A stretch of DNA of 55,199 nucleotides, from the NCBI RefSeq assembly GCF_030163755.1, contig NZ_JASJOE010000021.1:1-55199 (forward strand). The letters run 5' to 3'. The notes beneath the pieces were generated by a model. It was not told the origin of the DNA. It did not search any database and saw nothing but the letters and a program-made list of their open reading frames with translations. The translations under genes and the position numbers were made by a program. Each line of letters starts with the position of its first letter. The stretch's first letter is position 1. This DNA comes from Roseicyclus amphidinii. Its GTDB lineage: Bacteria; Pseudomonadota; Alphaproteobacteria; Rhodobacterales; Rhodobacteraceae. Below, piece after piece: positions 1-10,356 of this stretch.

Positions 1-1943
1 TCATTGGCGAGGCCCGTGCTGACCGCATCGACAAGGGTCGAGGCCGCCGCGGCATTGTCGGCGAGCGCGGTCGCCACTTCCTGGGCCACCGCATCGGCAT
101 CCAGCGCATCCGCGCCCACGGCGCCCGTGGCGATCTTGTCGGCGGTCACGGCATCATCTGCCAGGTCCTCGGTCACGACCGAACCATCCTGGATCTGAAG
201 GGTCATGGTAGACCCGGCAACATTGGCGTCACCGACACCACCGGACACGCTGAAGGCCGTCAGAGCGACGTCATCGCCGGTGATGGTGCCGTCCGCGATG
301 TCGGCAGAGGTCACCGTACCGTCATCAATCTGGGCCGAGGTCACCGCGTCGTTCTGGATCGCAGCCGTGTCAACCGAGCCATCCGCAAGCTCGGAGTCCG
401 TGATCGCATTCTCGTCAATCTGCGTCGCCGTGATCGTGTCGGTCGCGATATCGGCGGCCACAATCGTACCGTCATCAATCTGGGCCGAGGTCACCGCGTC
501 GTTCTGGATCGCAGCCGTATCGACCGAGCCATCCGCAAGCTCGGAGTCCGTGATCGCATTCTCGTCAATCTGCGTCGCCGTGATCGTGTCGGTCGCGATA
601 TCGGCCGCGACAATCGTGTTGTCCGCGATGTCGGCAGAGGTCACCGTACCGTCCTCGATCAATGCCGAGTTGATCGCATCCGCCTGAATAGCCGCCCGGT
701 CAACCGCGTTGTCCGCAAGTTCGTCCGCGCCAACCGCGTTCGTGCCGATGTCAGCGGCGGTGATCGTGTTGTCCTGAATATCCAGCACCAACGCCCCATC
801 CGCGTCGGTTGTGCCATCACCCGAGACGGTCAGGGTCGTGGACTGCAGGAGCCCGTCCCCGTTGACCGTCACGAAACGCGTGTCAATCGCACCCGCCGAC
901 ACGTTGTTGTTGTTCACACCATTCGTCACGATCGACGTGTTCGTGGAGCCACCCAGCATGATCTGGTTGTCTGCCGTGGTGTTCGCGCCTGTGCCAATGG
1001 CGACCGAGTTGGTCTGGTCCGCGACCGCGCCTGCACCGATGGCGATGGCGTTGTCAGCCGACGCGTTCGCGCCGCCGTCGGCTGCAGTCGCACCACCCAG
1101 CGCAACCGAGTTCAAGCCCGACGCATTGGTTTCGGAGCCGAGAGCCGTCGAAGCCTCGCCGGAGGCGTTGGAATCCGAGCCGATGGCGGTCGAGTTTTGA
1201 CCGGTGGCGCTGGATTCCTCGCCGAATGCAGAAGCAGCGGTCACCGACGGGTCTCCCGGGATACCGGCATCGGCCGAGTCACCTACAGCAAGGGAACCCG
1301 CCCCGCTTGCCACTGCCTCGAAACCCACTGCAGTCGAACGTTCGCCGGTGGCCTGCGCCGTCGGACCGATCGCCGTGGCGTTCGTGTTGGTCGCGTCGGT
1401 ACCGAAACCAAGGGCAACGGATTGCGTTCCGGATGCCGTGGCAGCGGTCCATGCCGGATCGGTCAAACCGCCGCCAGACGGGTCGCCGCCCCCGATGGCG
1501 GTGGAATAGTTGCCCGTCGCGGCACTGTTGGTGCCAACAGCGGTCCCCACGATACTTGTGCCGTCGACACCAGCGACAGAGCCTTGACCGATCGAGATAC
1601 CGAAGTCTGCAGCATCCGCCTGATCGCCGATTGCAATACCAGCCTCTTGCGCTTCCGCGTTCTGCCCGACGGCAATGGCTTGATTTTCGTTTGCCGCCGC
1701 AGTGTCGCCAATTGCGATGGAGGAGACGCCGGTAGACGTTGCACCGGGACCAATCGCAAGAGAGTTGTTTCCAGTCGCGGTTCCGCCCGCTAGAGAGTCT
1801 TGCGCCAGAGCCGGGCTGCCCATGCCCATGACGATGAAGACGCCCACCCAGGGGGCCATGCTGGCCACGCGGCCCTTGAATTTCACCAGGCGACCACCGC
1901 GCAGCACGCGGGACTCGGTAACATGACCGGGGATCTTCGACAT
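1..1943 (-). CDS. YadA-like head-repeat adhesin / trimeric autotransporter-like protein (C-terminus off window)
   Basis: Read by hand from ATG at 1943 to the left edge, this frame is open for 647 codons with no stop. The start follows an AGGAAG Shine-Dalgarno. The N-terminus is a long basic leader, then a hydrophobic stretch (about residues 29-48) ending in SPALA|QDS, a good signal-peptidase I site, so export is expected. Residues ~50-330 are degenerate YadA-head units of the form S-x-A-I/V/L-G-x-x-A-x-A-x-G. Residues ~391-560 are 17 decapeptide repeats, followed by Ala/Asp-rich sequence. The head repeats are known from trimeric autotransporters and related surface proteins, so adhesion or biofilm matrix is inferred. 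The membrane anchor that would prove type Vc secretion lies outside the window. A phage-tail-fibre-like or matrix protein is the alternative. Confidence 0.8.
   Translation of the reverse strand, partial: MSKIPGHVTESRVLRGGRLVKFKGRVASMAPWVGVFIVMGMGSPALAQDSLAGGTATGNNSLAIGPGATSTGVSSIAIGDTAAANENQAIAVGQNAEAQEAGIAIGDQADAADFGISIGQGSVAGVDGTSIVGTAVGTNSAATGNYSTAIGGGDPSGGGLTDPAWTAATASGTQSVALGFGTDATNTNATAIGPTAQATGERSTAVGFEAVASGAGSLAVGDSADAGIPGDPSVTAASAFGEESSATGQNSTAIGSDSNASGEASTALGSETNASGLNSVALGGATAADGGANASADNAIAIGAGAVADQTNSVAIGTGANTTADNQIMLGGSTNTSIVTNGVNNNNVSAGAIDTRFVTVNGDGLLQSTTLTVSGDGTTDADGALVLDIQDNTITAADIGTNAVGADELADNAVDRAAIQADAINSALIEDGTVTSADIADNTIVAADIATDTITATQIDENAITDSELADGSVDTAAIQNDAVTSAQIDDGTIVAADIATDTITATQIDENAITDSELADGSVDTAAIQNDAVTSAQIDDGTVTSADIADGTITGDDVALTAFSVSGGVGDANVAGSTMTLQIQDGSVVTEDLADDAVTADKIATGAVGADALDADAVAQEVATALADNAAAASTLVDAVSTGLAN
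264..773 (-). repeat. 17 decapeptide (30-bp) repeats inside the adhesin
   Basis: Seventeen consecutive 10-residue units with no indels run from codon DNT at 773 to DVA at 264. The pattern is roughly [DNT]-[GNDE]-[TAS]-[IV]-x-[ATS]-x-[DEQ]-[IL]-x; examples are DGTVTSADIA, ENAITDSELA and NDAVTSAQID. Two hydrophobic positions per ten residues suggest a regular beta-solenoid or trimeric stalk, which is an inference. Confidence 0.85.
316..615 (-). repeat. Two tandem near-identical 150-bp copies (50-aa super-repeat)
   Basis: Positions 316-465 and 466-615 are head-to-tail copies that differ at only a few bases (for example the codon pair near 388-395 and the last bases). Each copy encodes five decapeptide units. 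Such recent in-frame duplication is a classic substrate for slip-strand length variation of a surface protein. The copy number in an assembly may be collapsed or wrong. Confidence 0.9.
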
Positions 1944-2006
1944 GACGCTTCCTACTCGTTACTCAATATGCAACCGCCTCATGTTTTTCCGGGCGGTTTG
2001 AAAACG

Positions 2007-2035
2007 CAGATATACGGACTTGGATAAACTGTCAA
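2007..2035 (-). promoter_or_regulatory. Candidate sigma70 promoter of the adhesin gene
   Basis: On the minus strand a perfect TTGACA (2035-2030) is followed after 17 bp by TATCTG (2012-2007); TATATC with a 15-bp spacer is the alternative -10. This is about 65-90 bp upstream of the ATG at 1943, in the only AT-rich part of the 1944-2236 gap. I see no gene in that gap. Confidence 0.5.
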
Positions 2036-2236
2036 AAACTTTAGTTAACCAATTGCGCAACTTTTGAGCATACTGCACCCACCCATGGATGCCGTTGCAC
2101 ATCTGCATCACGGATGGGCAGGCTCGGCCCGCCACTCCGCCACCCGCCACAGGGGGGTGGTCGGCCCGCGGCGGTGCCGCTAGGCTGCGCCCAGTGCGCG
2201 CGATCCGATGACGGTGGACCAGTGACATCACAGCCG

Positions 2237-3241
2237 ATGCAGGCCCCGGCGGCCAACGCCCCTTTCGACGTCATGATCGTGGCGCAGCAGGGGCGGCTTG
2301 AATACGAGGCCCTCGTCTTTGCCGCCTCGTTTCGCCATTTCAACCGCGATTTCCCCGGCCGCCTGCTCATCGCCGAGCCGCAGCCCGGCCCGCGCTGGTC
2401 GCGCGATCCGCGGATCGGGAACGACGCGCTCCGCGCGCTTCTGACCGAGGCGTTCGGGGCCGAGATCCTGCCCTTCGAAAGCCGCCATTTCGGCGAGAGC
2501 TATCCCTATGGCAACAAGATCGAGGCCCTTGCCGCCCTGCCGCCGGACCGGCCCTTCGTCTTCTTCGACACCGACACGCTGATCACCGGCGACCTGTCGC
2601 AGGTGCCCTTCGACTTCGACCGCCCCTCGGCCAGCCGCCGGGTGGAGGGGACATGGCCGCAGATCGAGCTCTACGGGCCCGGCTACACCGCGACCTGGAA
2701 GGCGCTGTATGACCGGTTCGGGCTGGATTTCGACAGCTCGCTGGACCTGTCGTGGCCGGATGAATACTGGCGGCGCTACCTCTATTTCAACGCGGGCTTC
2801 TTCTACTACCGCGACGCGGCCGAGTTCGGACGGCGCTTCACCGACTACGCCCTGTCGATCCGCGACGACCGGCCCGCCGAACTGGTGTGCCAGTCGCTCG
2901 ACCCATGGCTCGACCAGGTGGCCCTGCCGCTGGTGATCCACGGGCTTGGCGGCGGGCGCGACGCGCTGCCCGAGGGCTGGCTGGACGGAACGCACAGCTG
3001 CCATTACCGGGTGCTGCCGCTGGCCTATGCGCGCGAAGGCCAGCGCGCCATCGACGTGCTGGAAGAGGTGACGGCGCCCAACCGGATCAAGAAGGTGCTG
3101 AAGGCCTACGAGCCGATCAAGCGGATGATCTACCAGGGCAAGGGCCAGAAGGCGCGCGCGCTGTTCGACCGCGAGAACCTGCCGCGCCGGGAACAGGCGA
3201 TCCGCAACACGCTCAAGCGCGAAAAGCTCTGGCTTCGGTAG
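2237..3241 (+). CDS. Putative nucleotide-sugar glycosyltransferase-like protein
   Basis: This 334-residue cytoplasmic protein has no signal peptide or membrane segment. It begins with a beta-strand (FDVMIVAQQGRLEY) and carries FVFFDTDTLITGDL near residue 115, a DxD-type metal/nucleotide-sugar motif of GT-A fold transferases, with an aromatic-rich middle (YLYFNAGFFYYRD). The exact family and acceptor are not recognised. I chose ATG 2237; the frame is open further upstream, and GTG 2222 is a possible start because neither has a strong Shine-Dalgarno. It is convergent with clpX, and the gap between them holds the palindrome array at 3251-3357. The role is probably polysaccharide or protein glycosylation, inferred only from the DxD motif. 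Confidence 0.6.
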   Translation: MQAPAANAPFDVMIVAQQGRLEYEALVFAASFRHFNRDFPGRLLIAEPQPGPRWSRDPRIGNDALRALLTEAFGAEILPFESRHFGESYPYGNKIEALAALPPDRPFVFFDTDTLITGDLSQVPFDFDRPSASRRVEGTWPQIELYGPGYTATWKALYDRFGLDFDSSLDLSWPDEYWRRYLYFNAGFFYYRDAAEFGRRFTDYALSIRDDRPAELVCQSLDPWLDQVALPLVIHGLGGGRDALPEGWLDGTHSCHYRVLPLAYAREGQRAIDVLEEVTAPNRIKKVLKAYEPIKRMIYQGKGQKARALFDRENLPRREQAIRNTLKREKLWLR

Positions 3242-3250
3242 GGGTGACGC

Positions 3251-3357
3251 TCCTTGCAAGGATCGTGTCAGCCTTTTGCAAAAGGCTGATCACGCCCTTG
3301 CAAGGGCGTGAGTCAGAGCCTTGCAAGGCTCTGGCCAGTCTCTTGCAAGAGACTGGC
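3251..3357. repeat. Array of five tandem perfect palindromes with TTGCAA axes, 22-bp pitch
   Basis: Five perfect palindromes lie end to end: 3251-3262, 3268-3289, 3290-3311, 3314-3333 and 3334-3357. All are centred on TTGCAA but have different arms (for example TCAGCCTT, TCACGCCC, CAGAGCC, GCCAGTCTC). Their centres are 22, 22, 23 and 22 bp apart. The array fills the junction between two convergent genes, so RNA from either strand would fold into hairpins with a UUGCAA or UGCA loop. There is no U-tract. A bidirectional terminator or a protein-bound array are both possible. Confidence 0.85.
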
Positions 3358-3377
3358 GCGCACCGCGACCGGGCGGA

Positions 3378-4643
<1,266 letters not shown>

Positions 4644-4666
4644 ATCGTCTACCTCAACGGGTCTTT

Positions 4667-4700
4667 CGGGCCGGGGGCCCCGGCCCGGAGCGCCTCCGGG
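4667..4700 (-). promoter_or_regulatory. Overlapping GC hairpins in the clpP-clpX gap / clpX leader
   Basis: Two inverted repeats overlap. Positions 4667-4687 have 10-bp arms (CGGGCCGGGG / CCCCGGCCCG) around one base. Positions 4684-4700 have arms CCCGGAG / CTCCGGG around CGC. They could form mutually exclusive stems just upstream of clpX. An attenuator role is only an inference. Confidence 0.45.
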
Positions 4701-4754
4701 CCGTGAATTTCGGCAAGCCTAGAACAGGCCACCGGTCACCACAATGTCAAATTC

Positions 4755-4787
4755 CTCACGGTTCCGGCACTGGTCCGGCACCGTGAG
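4755..4787 (-). terminator. Hairpin just downstream of clpP
   Basis: The stem CTCACGGT...ACCGTGAG is extended by CCGG/CCGG with one mismatch and a short loop. It starts 8 bp after the clpP stop. The following minus-strand sequence (GAATTTG) is only weakly U-rich, so this may be an intrinsic terminator, an RNA-processing site or a 3'-end stabiliser. Confidence 0.5.
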
Positions 4788-4794
4788 GCGCGGC

Positions 4795-5427
4795 TCACTT
4801 GTCGTCGCCGCCGGCCGCTGCGCGGCTTTCGACGATCTCGTCGATCAGGCCCCAGTCCTTGGCCTGTTCGGGGTCCATGAAATTGTCGCGCTCCAGCGCG
4901 TCCACAACCGTCTCGAAATCCTGGCCGGTGTGTTTCACGTAGATCTGGTTCAGCCGATCCTTGAGCTTCTGGGTCTCCTTGGCGTGGATCATGATATCCG
5001 TCGCCTGGCCCTGGTAGCCGCCGGAGGGCTGGTGGACCATGATCCGGCTGTTGGGAAGGCTGAAGCGCATCCCCTTCTCCCCCGCCGTCAGCAGCAGCGA
5101 GCCCATCGAGGCCGCCTGACCGATCACCAGCGTCGAGACCTTGGGCTTGATGTATTGCATCGTGTCGTAGATCGACAGGCCGCTGGTCACCACCCCGCCG
5201 GGGCTGTTGATGTACATGCTGATCTCCTTCGACGGGTTCTCCGCCTCCAGATGCAACAGCTGTGCCACGATCAGGCTCGACATGCCGTCATGCACCGGGC
5301 CCGAAACGAAGATGATCCGCTCCTTCAGCAGGCGCGAGAAGATGTCATAGGCCCGTTCGCCCCGGCTGGTCTGTTCGACCACCATCGGCACGAGGGTGTT
5401 CATGTAGTGATCGATCGGGTCTTGCAT
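4795..5427 (-). CDS. clpP: ATP-dependent Clp protease proteolytic subunit ClpP
   Basis: The 210-residue serine peptidase has the full triad: Ser107 in GQAASMGS, His132 in MVHQPSGG and Asp181 in ERDNFM. Other conserved elements are YINSPGG (72-78) and the [13 protein letters not shown] segment at the N-terminus. ClpP forms a double heptameric ring that degrades polypeptides delivered by ClpX or ClpA. The gene precedes clpX on the same strand. No trigger-factor gene lies upstream here; the next gene upstream is divergent. Confidence 0.98.
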   Translation of the reverse strand: MQDPIDHYMNTLVPMVVEQTSRGERAYDIFSRLLKERIIFVSGPVHDGMSSLIVAQLLHLEAENPSKEISMYINSPGGVVTSGLSIYDTMQYIKPKVSTLVIGQAASMGSLLLTAGEKGMRFSLPNSRIMVHQPSGGYQGQATDIMIHAKETQKLKDRLNQIYVKHTGQDFETVVDALERDNFMDPEQAKDWGLIDEIVESRAAAGGDDK

Positions 5428-5548
5428 ATCACCTGCCTCAACTGGGTCCGCCGTGTTGTCGGGTGAGTCTTAGTGGTGGGCATGGGGGGCTGCAAGGGCA
5501 GGCGGCAATTCCGTGGACGTCGAAGGCCGGCCCGCTATCTGGCGCGGC

Positions 5549-6775
5549 ATGACCGACCAGAGCCCGATTTCCCCGCCTCCCGCCTCGCCTCCCGCCACCC
5601 GCACCGAGGCGCTTGCCCGCCTTGCGCGCTTCCTGCCCCATGCCGGGCGCGACTATGCATCGCGGCGCAACCATGACCTGCCCGCGGCCGGGCACCCGCA
5701 TGTCTCGCGGCTGTCGCCCTACCTGCGGCATCGCCTGATCACCGAGGAGGAGGTGCTGGCCGCCGTGCTGGGCCGCTTCTCGCTCGGCTCGGCCGAGAAA
5801 TTCGTGCAGGAGGTCTGCTGGCGGAGCTACTGGAAAGGGTGGCTCGAGATGCGGCCCGCCGTCTGGGCCGCCTACCGGCGCGAGCTGGCCGAGGTCCTCG
5901 ACGGGGCCGACGCGGACCTGCGCGACCGGCTCGAGGCGGCCGAAGCGGGGAAGACCGGCATCGACTGTTTCGACGCCTGGGCGGCCGAGCTGGTGGCGAC
6001 GGGCTACATGCACAACCACGCTCGGATGTGGTTCGCGTCGATCTGGATCTTCACGCTGCGCTTGCCATGGCAGGCGGGGGCGGATTTCTTCCTGCGCCAC
6101 CTGCTCGACGGCGACCCGGCCTCGAACACGCTGGGATGGCGCTGGGTCGCGGGGCTGCAGACGCAGGGCAAGCATTACCTCGCCCGGCCCGACAACATCG
6201 CCCGCTACACCGAGGGGCGGTTCGCGCCCAAGGGCCTTGTGACCGATGCCGAACCGCTCAAGGGCCCGGCACCGCCGCAGCGCAGGCCGGCCCCTGTCGG
6301 CGACCGGCCACAAGCCGGTTTGCGCACCGGGCTTCTGCTGACCGAGGAGGACCTGTCGCCCGCCTTCGTGCTCGAGGCGCTGGAGACACCGCCCGTGGCC
6401 CATGCGGCGCTGATCTCGGTCGCGGGCCGGTCGCCGCGGGCGGTCTCCGGTTTGGTGGCGGGCTTCACCCGCGACGCGGTGACGGATGCCATGGGTCGCT
6501 GGTCGGGGCGCATTGGGTCGCCCGGCCCCGTGACCGACGAGGTCGAGACCATCGCGGCATGGGCCGAGGCCGAGGGGCTGGAGCAGCTTGTCACGGCTTT
6601 CGCACCGGTCGGCCCCGCCGCCGCGGCGCTCGAGGCGCTGGAGGCGCGGCTGGCGCGCTCGGACATCGCGCTGTCGCGGGTGATGCGCGATTGGGACGCG
6701 GCGGCATGGCCCCATGCGACGCATGGGTTCTTCCGCTTCAAGGAGCATATTCCCGAACTGGTCGCAGGCCTGTGA
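5549..6775 (+). CDS. Cryptochrome/photolyase-type FAD-binding domain protein lacking the N-terminal antenna domain
   Basis: From ATG 5549 the protein is 408 residues. The first ~60 residues are a short unrelated extension rather than the ~130-residue alpha/beta domain of photolyases. Thereafter come family hallmarks of the FAD-binding half: RRNHDLPAAGHPHVSRLSPYLRHR, KFVQEVCWRSYWKGW, TGYMHNHARMWFASIW, DGDPASNTLGWRWVAGLQT and PDNIARYTEGRF. After about residue 240 the sequence departs from photolyases and is Ala-rich with no motif I recognise. FAD binding is likely. DNA repair is uncertain without the antenna domain and with an altered C-terminus; a flavoprotein photosensor or redox protein is the alternative. 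It is divergent from clpP and convergent with the creatininase-family gene. Confidence 0.75.
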   Translation: MTDQSPISPPPASPPATRTEALARLARFLPHAGRDYASRRNHDLPAAGHPHVSRLSPYLRHRLITEEEVLAAVLGRFSLGSAEKFVQEVCWRSYWKGWLEMRPAVWAAYRRELAEVLDGADADLRDRLEAAEAGKTGIDCFDAWAAELVATGYMHNHARMWFASIWIFTLRLPWQAGADFFLRHLLDGDPASNTLGWRWVAGLQTQGKHYLARPDNIARYTEGRFAPKGLVTDAEPLKGPAPPQRRPAPVGDRPQAGLRTGLLLTEEDLSPAFVLEALETPPVAHAALISVAGRSPRAVSGLVAGFTRDAVTDAMGRWSGRIGSPGPVTDEVETIAAWAEAEGLEQLVTAFAPVGPAAAALEALEARLARSDIALSRVMRDWDAAAWPHATHGFFRFKEHIPELVAGL

Positions 6776-6780
6776 GCAAA

Positions 6781-6818
6781 CCTGTGGATAAGTCAGATAA
6801 GTGAAACTTATCCACAGG
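6781..6818. repeat. Inverted pair of perfect DnaA-box 9-mers in a convergent junction
   Basis: Arms of 13 bp (6781-6793 and 6806-6818) each contain the consensus DnaA box TTATCCACA, on the minus strand at 6783-6791 and on the plus strand at 6808-6816. The 12-bp spacer includes a further GATAAGT. It could be a DnaA-binding or titration site, a bidirectional transcription terminator, or both. A third perfect 9-mer at 22214-22222 lies inside coding sequence. Confidence 0.6.
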
Positions 6819-6862
6819 TGACGCCGCCCTTTCGGACGCGCCGGATCACTTTCGTGAAAGCC

Positions 6863-7651
6863 TCACGCTGGCTGATACCGCGCCATGTCGCGCAAGAGCG
6901 CGATGAAACCCTCGGTCTGGGCGTCGAGATCGACCCGGCCCAGCTCGGCCGTGGCCGAGGCGGCGTCGCCGACCGTGCCCTTGGGGTTCAGGTCGTTCGA
7001 CAGCCAGCCCAGGTTGGCCTCTGCCATGTGGTAGCCCAGCTTGGCCGATCCCTGCCGGAGTGCTGTCTGGGTGCTGGCGAAATCCTCGACCAACTCCTTG
7101 CGGACCAGCTCGGGCCAGGCCGCCAGCATCATCGAGGTCTCAGACAATCCGCCGTGGATGTCCACCATCGGCCCCTCGGGATAGCTGTAGACCCGCGCGC
7201 CGCCCAGCCGGGTCCAGGCGGTCGTCGCCACGGCCATGCCCCGCGTCTGCCGCAGCTCGCGCGCGACGATCTCCATCGGCGCGACATTGCCGCCGTGGCT
7301 GGTGACGATCACCATCTTGCGCAGCCCGGCGCGCGCGACGCTTTCGCCGATCTCGATCCAGGTGCGGATCGCCGTTTCCCAGGTCAGGGTCAGCGTGCCG
7401 GGAAACTCGACATGCTCGTTCGACTTGCAGACCTGCTGCACCGGCAGGAAGGTCGCGGGCAGATCCACGGGCAGGGCCGCGACCGCACGCGCGACCATCG
7501 CCTCGGCCAGAAGCGCATCGACCCCCACGGGCAGGTGCGGGCCGTGCTGCTCGATGGCGGCGATGGGCAAAACGGCAATCCAGTCCGAGGTGTCGCTGTC
7601 GGAAAATTCGCGCGTCGTCATCTCGCGCCAATGCGGCCGGGGAAGGGTCAT
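6863..7651 (-). CDS. Creatininase-family metal-dependent amidohydrolase
   Basis: The 262-residue protein has the metal-ligand pattern of the family: Glu34 and His36 in AIEQHGPHLPVGVD, Asp45, His119 in TSHGGN, and Glu171 in HGGLSETS. These enzymes use a two-metal (Zn/Mn) centre to hydrolyse cyclic amides (creatinine, formamidopyrimidines, the mycofactocin precursor). The substrate cannot be told from sequence. No creatinase or sarcosine oxidase gene is next to it, so creatinine itself is not supported. It is divergent from the glutaryl-CoA dehydrogenase gene. Confidence 0.85.
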   Translation of the reverse strand: MTLPRPHWREMTTREFSDSDTSDWIAVLPIAAIEQHGPHLPVGVDALLAEAMVARAVAALPVDLPATFLPVQQVCKSNEHVEFPGTLTLTWETAIRTWIEIGESVARAGLRKMVIVTSHGGNVAPMEIVARELRQTRGMAVATTAWTRLGGARVYSYPEGPMVDIHGGLSETSMMLAAWPELVRKELVEDFASTQTALRQGSAKLGYHMAEANLGWLSNDLNPKGTVGDAASATAELGRVDLDAQTEGFIALLRDMARYQPA

Positions 7652-7766
7652 GAAACACTCCGTTTTCCGGCATCAAACCCCCGCCACCGCGGCTTGTCGA
7701 TTGCCAAGCGCGGCGGTGCCGAAAATTGAGGCACCCTGCAAACAGTTGCTTCCCCGCCGCGCGGGG

Positions 7767-7783
7767 TTGCACAACCGGTGCAA
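7767..7783. promoter_or_regulatory. Inverted repeat TTGCAC-N5-GTGCAA, candidate operator
   Basis: This perfect 17-bp inverted repeat lies in the 166-bp divergent gap, 35 bp before the ATG of the glutaryl-CoA dehydrogenase gene (7818). Spacing and symmetry fit a dimeric regulator site. No regulator gene is adjacent, so the binding protein is unknown. Confidence 0.45.
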
Positions 7784-7817
7784 ATGATATGAATCGACGC
7801 CAACGACGGAGGATCCC

Positions 7818-9032
7818 ATGCCAGACGGACAGACGCGACACACCGGCCCCTCGCTTGCGCCCTTCGATTGGGCCGATCCCTTTCACCTGACCGACCAGCT
7901 GAGCGAAGAGGAACGCATGGTCGCCGACAGCGCCCGCGCCTATGCGCAGGACAAGCTGGCCGCGCGCGTGACGGACGCCTACCTGAACGAGACGGTCGCC
8001 CCCGAGATCTTTGCCGAAATGGGCGAGATGGGCCTTCTGGGCGTCACCATCCCCGAGGAATACGGCGGGCTTGGCGCGGGCTACGTGACCTATGGCCTCG
8101 TGGCGCGCGAGGTGGAGCGGATCGACAGCGGCTATCGCTCGATGATGTCGGTTCAATCCAGCCTCGTGATGTATCCGATCAACGCCTATGGCACCGAGGA
8201 GCAGAAGCGGAAATACCTCCCCGGCCTCGCCGCGGGCACGCTGATCGGCTGTTTCGGCCTGACCGAACCCGATGCGGGCTCGGACCCGGCGGGGATGAAG
8301 ACCACGGCGAAGAAGACCGAGGGCGGTTACGTCCTGAACGGCGCGAAGATGTGGATCTCGAACGCGCCCATCGCCGATGTCTTCGTGGTTTGGGCCAAGT
8401 CCGAGGCGCATGGCGGCAAGATCCGCGGCTTCATCCTCGAGAAGGGGATGCGCGGGCTTTCGGCCCCCAAGATCGGCGGCAAGCTCTCGCTTCGCGCCAG
8501 CGTGACGGGCGAGATCGTGATGGATGGTGTCGAGGTCGGCGAAGACGCGCTTCTGCCCCATGTCGAGGGGCTGAAGGGCCCCTTCGGTTGCCTGAACCGC
8601 GCGCGCTACGGCATCGCCTGGGGCGTGATGGGCGCAGCGGAGGATTGCTGGCACCGCGCGCGGGCCTACGGGCTGGACCGGGTGCAGTTCGGCCGCCCGC
8701 TGGCGCAGACGCAGCTTTTCCAGAAAAAGCTCGCCGACATGCAGACCGAGATCGCGCTCGGCCTTCAGGCCGCCTTGCGCGCGGGCCGGATGATGGACGA
8801 GGGCAGCTGCGCGCCCGAGGTGATTTCCCTCATCAAGCGCAACAATTGCGGCAAGGCGCTGGATATCGCGCGCACGGCGCGGGACATGCATGGCGGCAAC
8901 GGGATCATGGCGGAATACCATGTCATGCGCCATGCCCAGAACCTCGAGACGGTGAACACCTACGAGGGCACGCATGATGTTCACGCGCTGATCCTGGGCC
9001 GCGCTCAGACCGGGCTGCAGGCGTTCTTCTGA
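7818..9032 (+). CDS. gcdH: Glutaryl-CoA dehydrogenase-type acyl-CoA dehydrogenase
   Basis: The 404-residue FAD enzyme matches the GCDH subfamily: [13 protein letters not shown], the [18 protein letters not shown] flavin/substrate segment, [25 protein letters not shown], and the catalytic base Glu383 in [15 protein letters not shown]. The known reaction is oxidative decarboxylation of glutaryl-CoA to crotonyl-CoA, the last special step of lysine and tryptophan catabolism. The start has GGAGG five bases upstream. The next genes encode a thiolase (convergent, 4 bp away) and a hydratase/dehydrogenase fusion, which would complete crotonyl-CoA to two acetyl-CoA. Confidence 0.93.
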   Translation: MPDGQTRHTGPSLAPFDWADPFHLTDQLSEEERMVADSARAYAQDKLAARVTDAYLNETVAPEIFAEMGEMGLLGVTIPEEYGGLGAGYVTYGLVAREVERIDSGYRSMMSVQSSLVMYPINAYGTEEQKRKYLPGLAAGTLIGCFGLTEPDAGSDPAGMKTTAKKTEGGYVLNGAKMWISNAPIADVFVVWAKSEAHGGKIRGFILEKGMRGLSAPKIGGKLSLRASVTGEIVMDGVEVGEDALLPHVEGLKGPFGCLNRARYGIAWGVMGAAEDCWHRARAYGLDRVQFGRPLAQTQLFQKKLADMQTEIALGLQAALRAGRMMDEGSCAPEVISLIKRNNCGKALDIARTARDMHGGNGIMAEYHVMRHAQNLETVNTYEGTHDVHALILGRAQTGLQAFF

Positions 9033-9036
9033 CGTC

Positions 9037-10239
<1,203 letters not shown>

Positions 10240-10356
10240 GGTCCCCTCCCCCGTTTCTCAAAGGGATAGGGGCCGCCGCCCCGCCTGTCCACCGGTTGCG
10301 CTGGCCTTGGGTCGCGCGCGTGATACTGTGGACCGGAGGGCGCGAGGGAGGACAGG

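Noticed and set aside
3251-3357. CRISPR array interpretation of the regular palindromes
   Set aside because: No constant repeat longer than the 6-8 bp axis, no spacers, and no cas genes. The regularity comes from symmetry, not from a repeated sequence.
4727-4749. TTGACA on the minus strand (4749-4744) upstream of clpX as a sigma70 promoter
   Set aside because: No acceptable -10 hexamer at 16-18 bp spacing; the -35 match alone is not enough.
6781-6818. Possible origin of replication at the paired DnaA boxes
   Set aside because: There is no cluster of further boxes, no AT-rich unwinding region, and no dnaA, dnaN, parAB, repABC or hemE gene nearby.
6863-7651. Assigning creatinine as substrate of the creatininase-family protein
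   Set aside because: No creatinase or sarcosine genes nearby; the family is broad.
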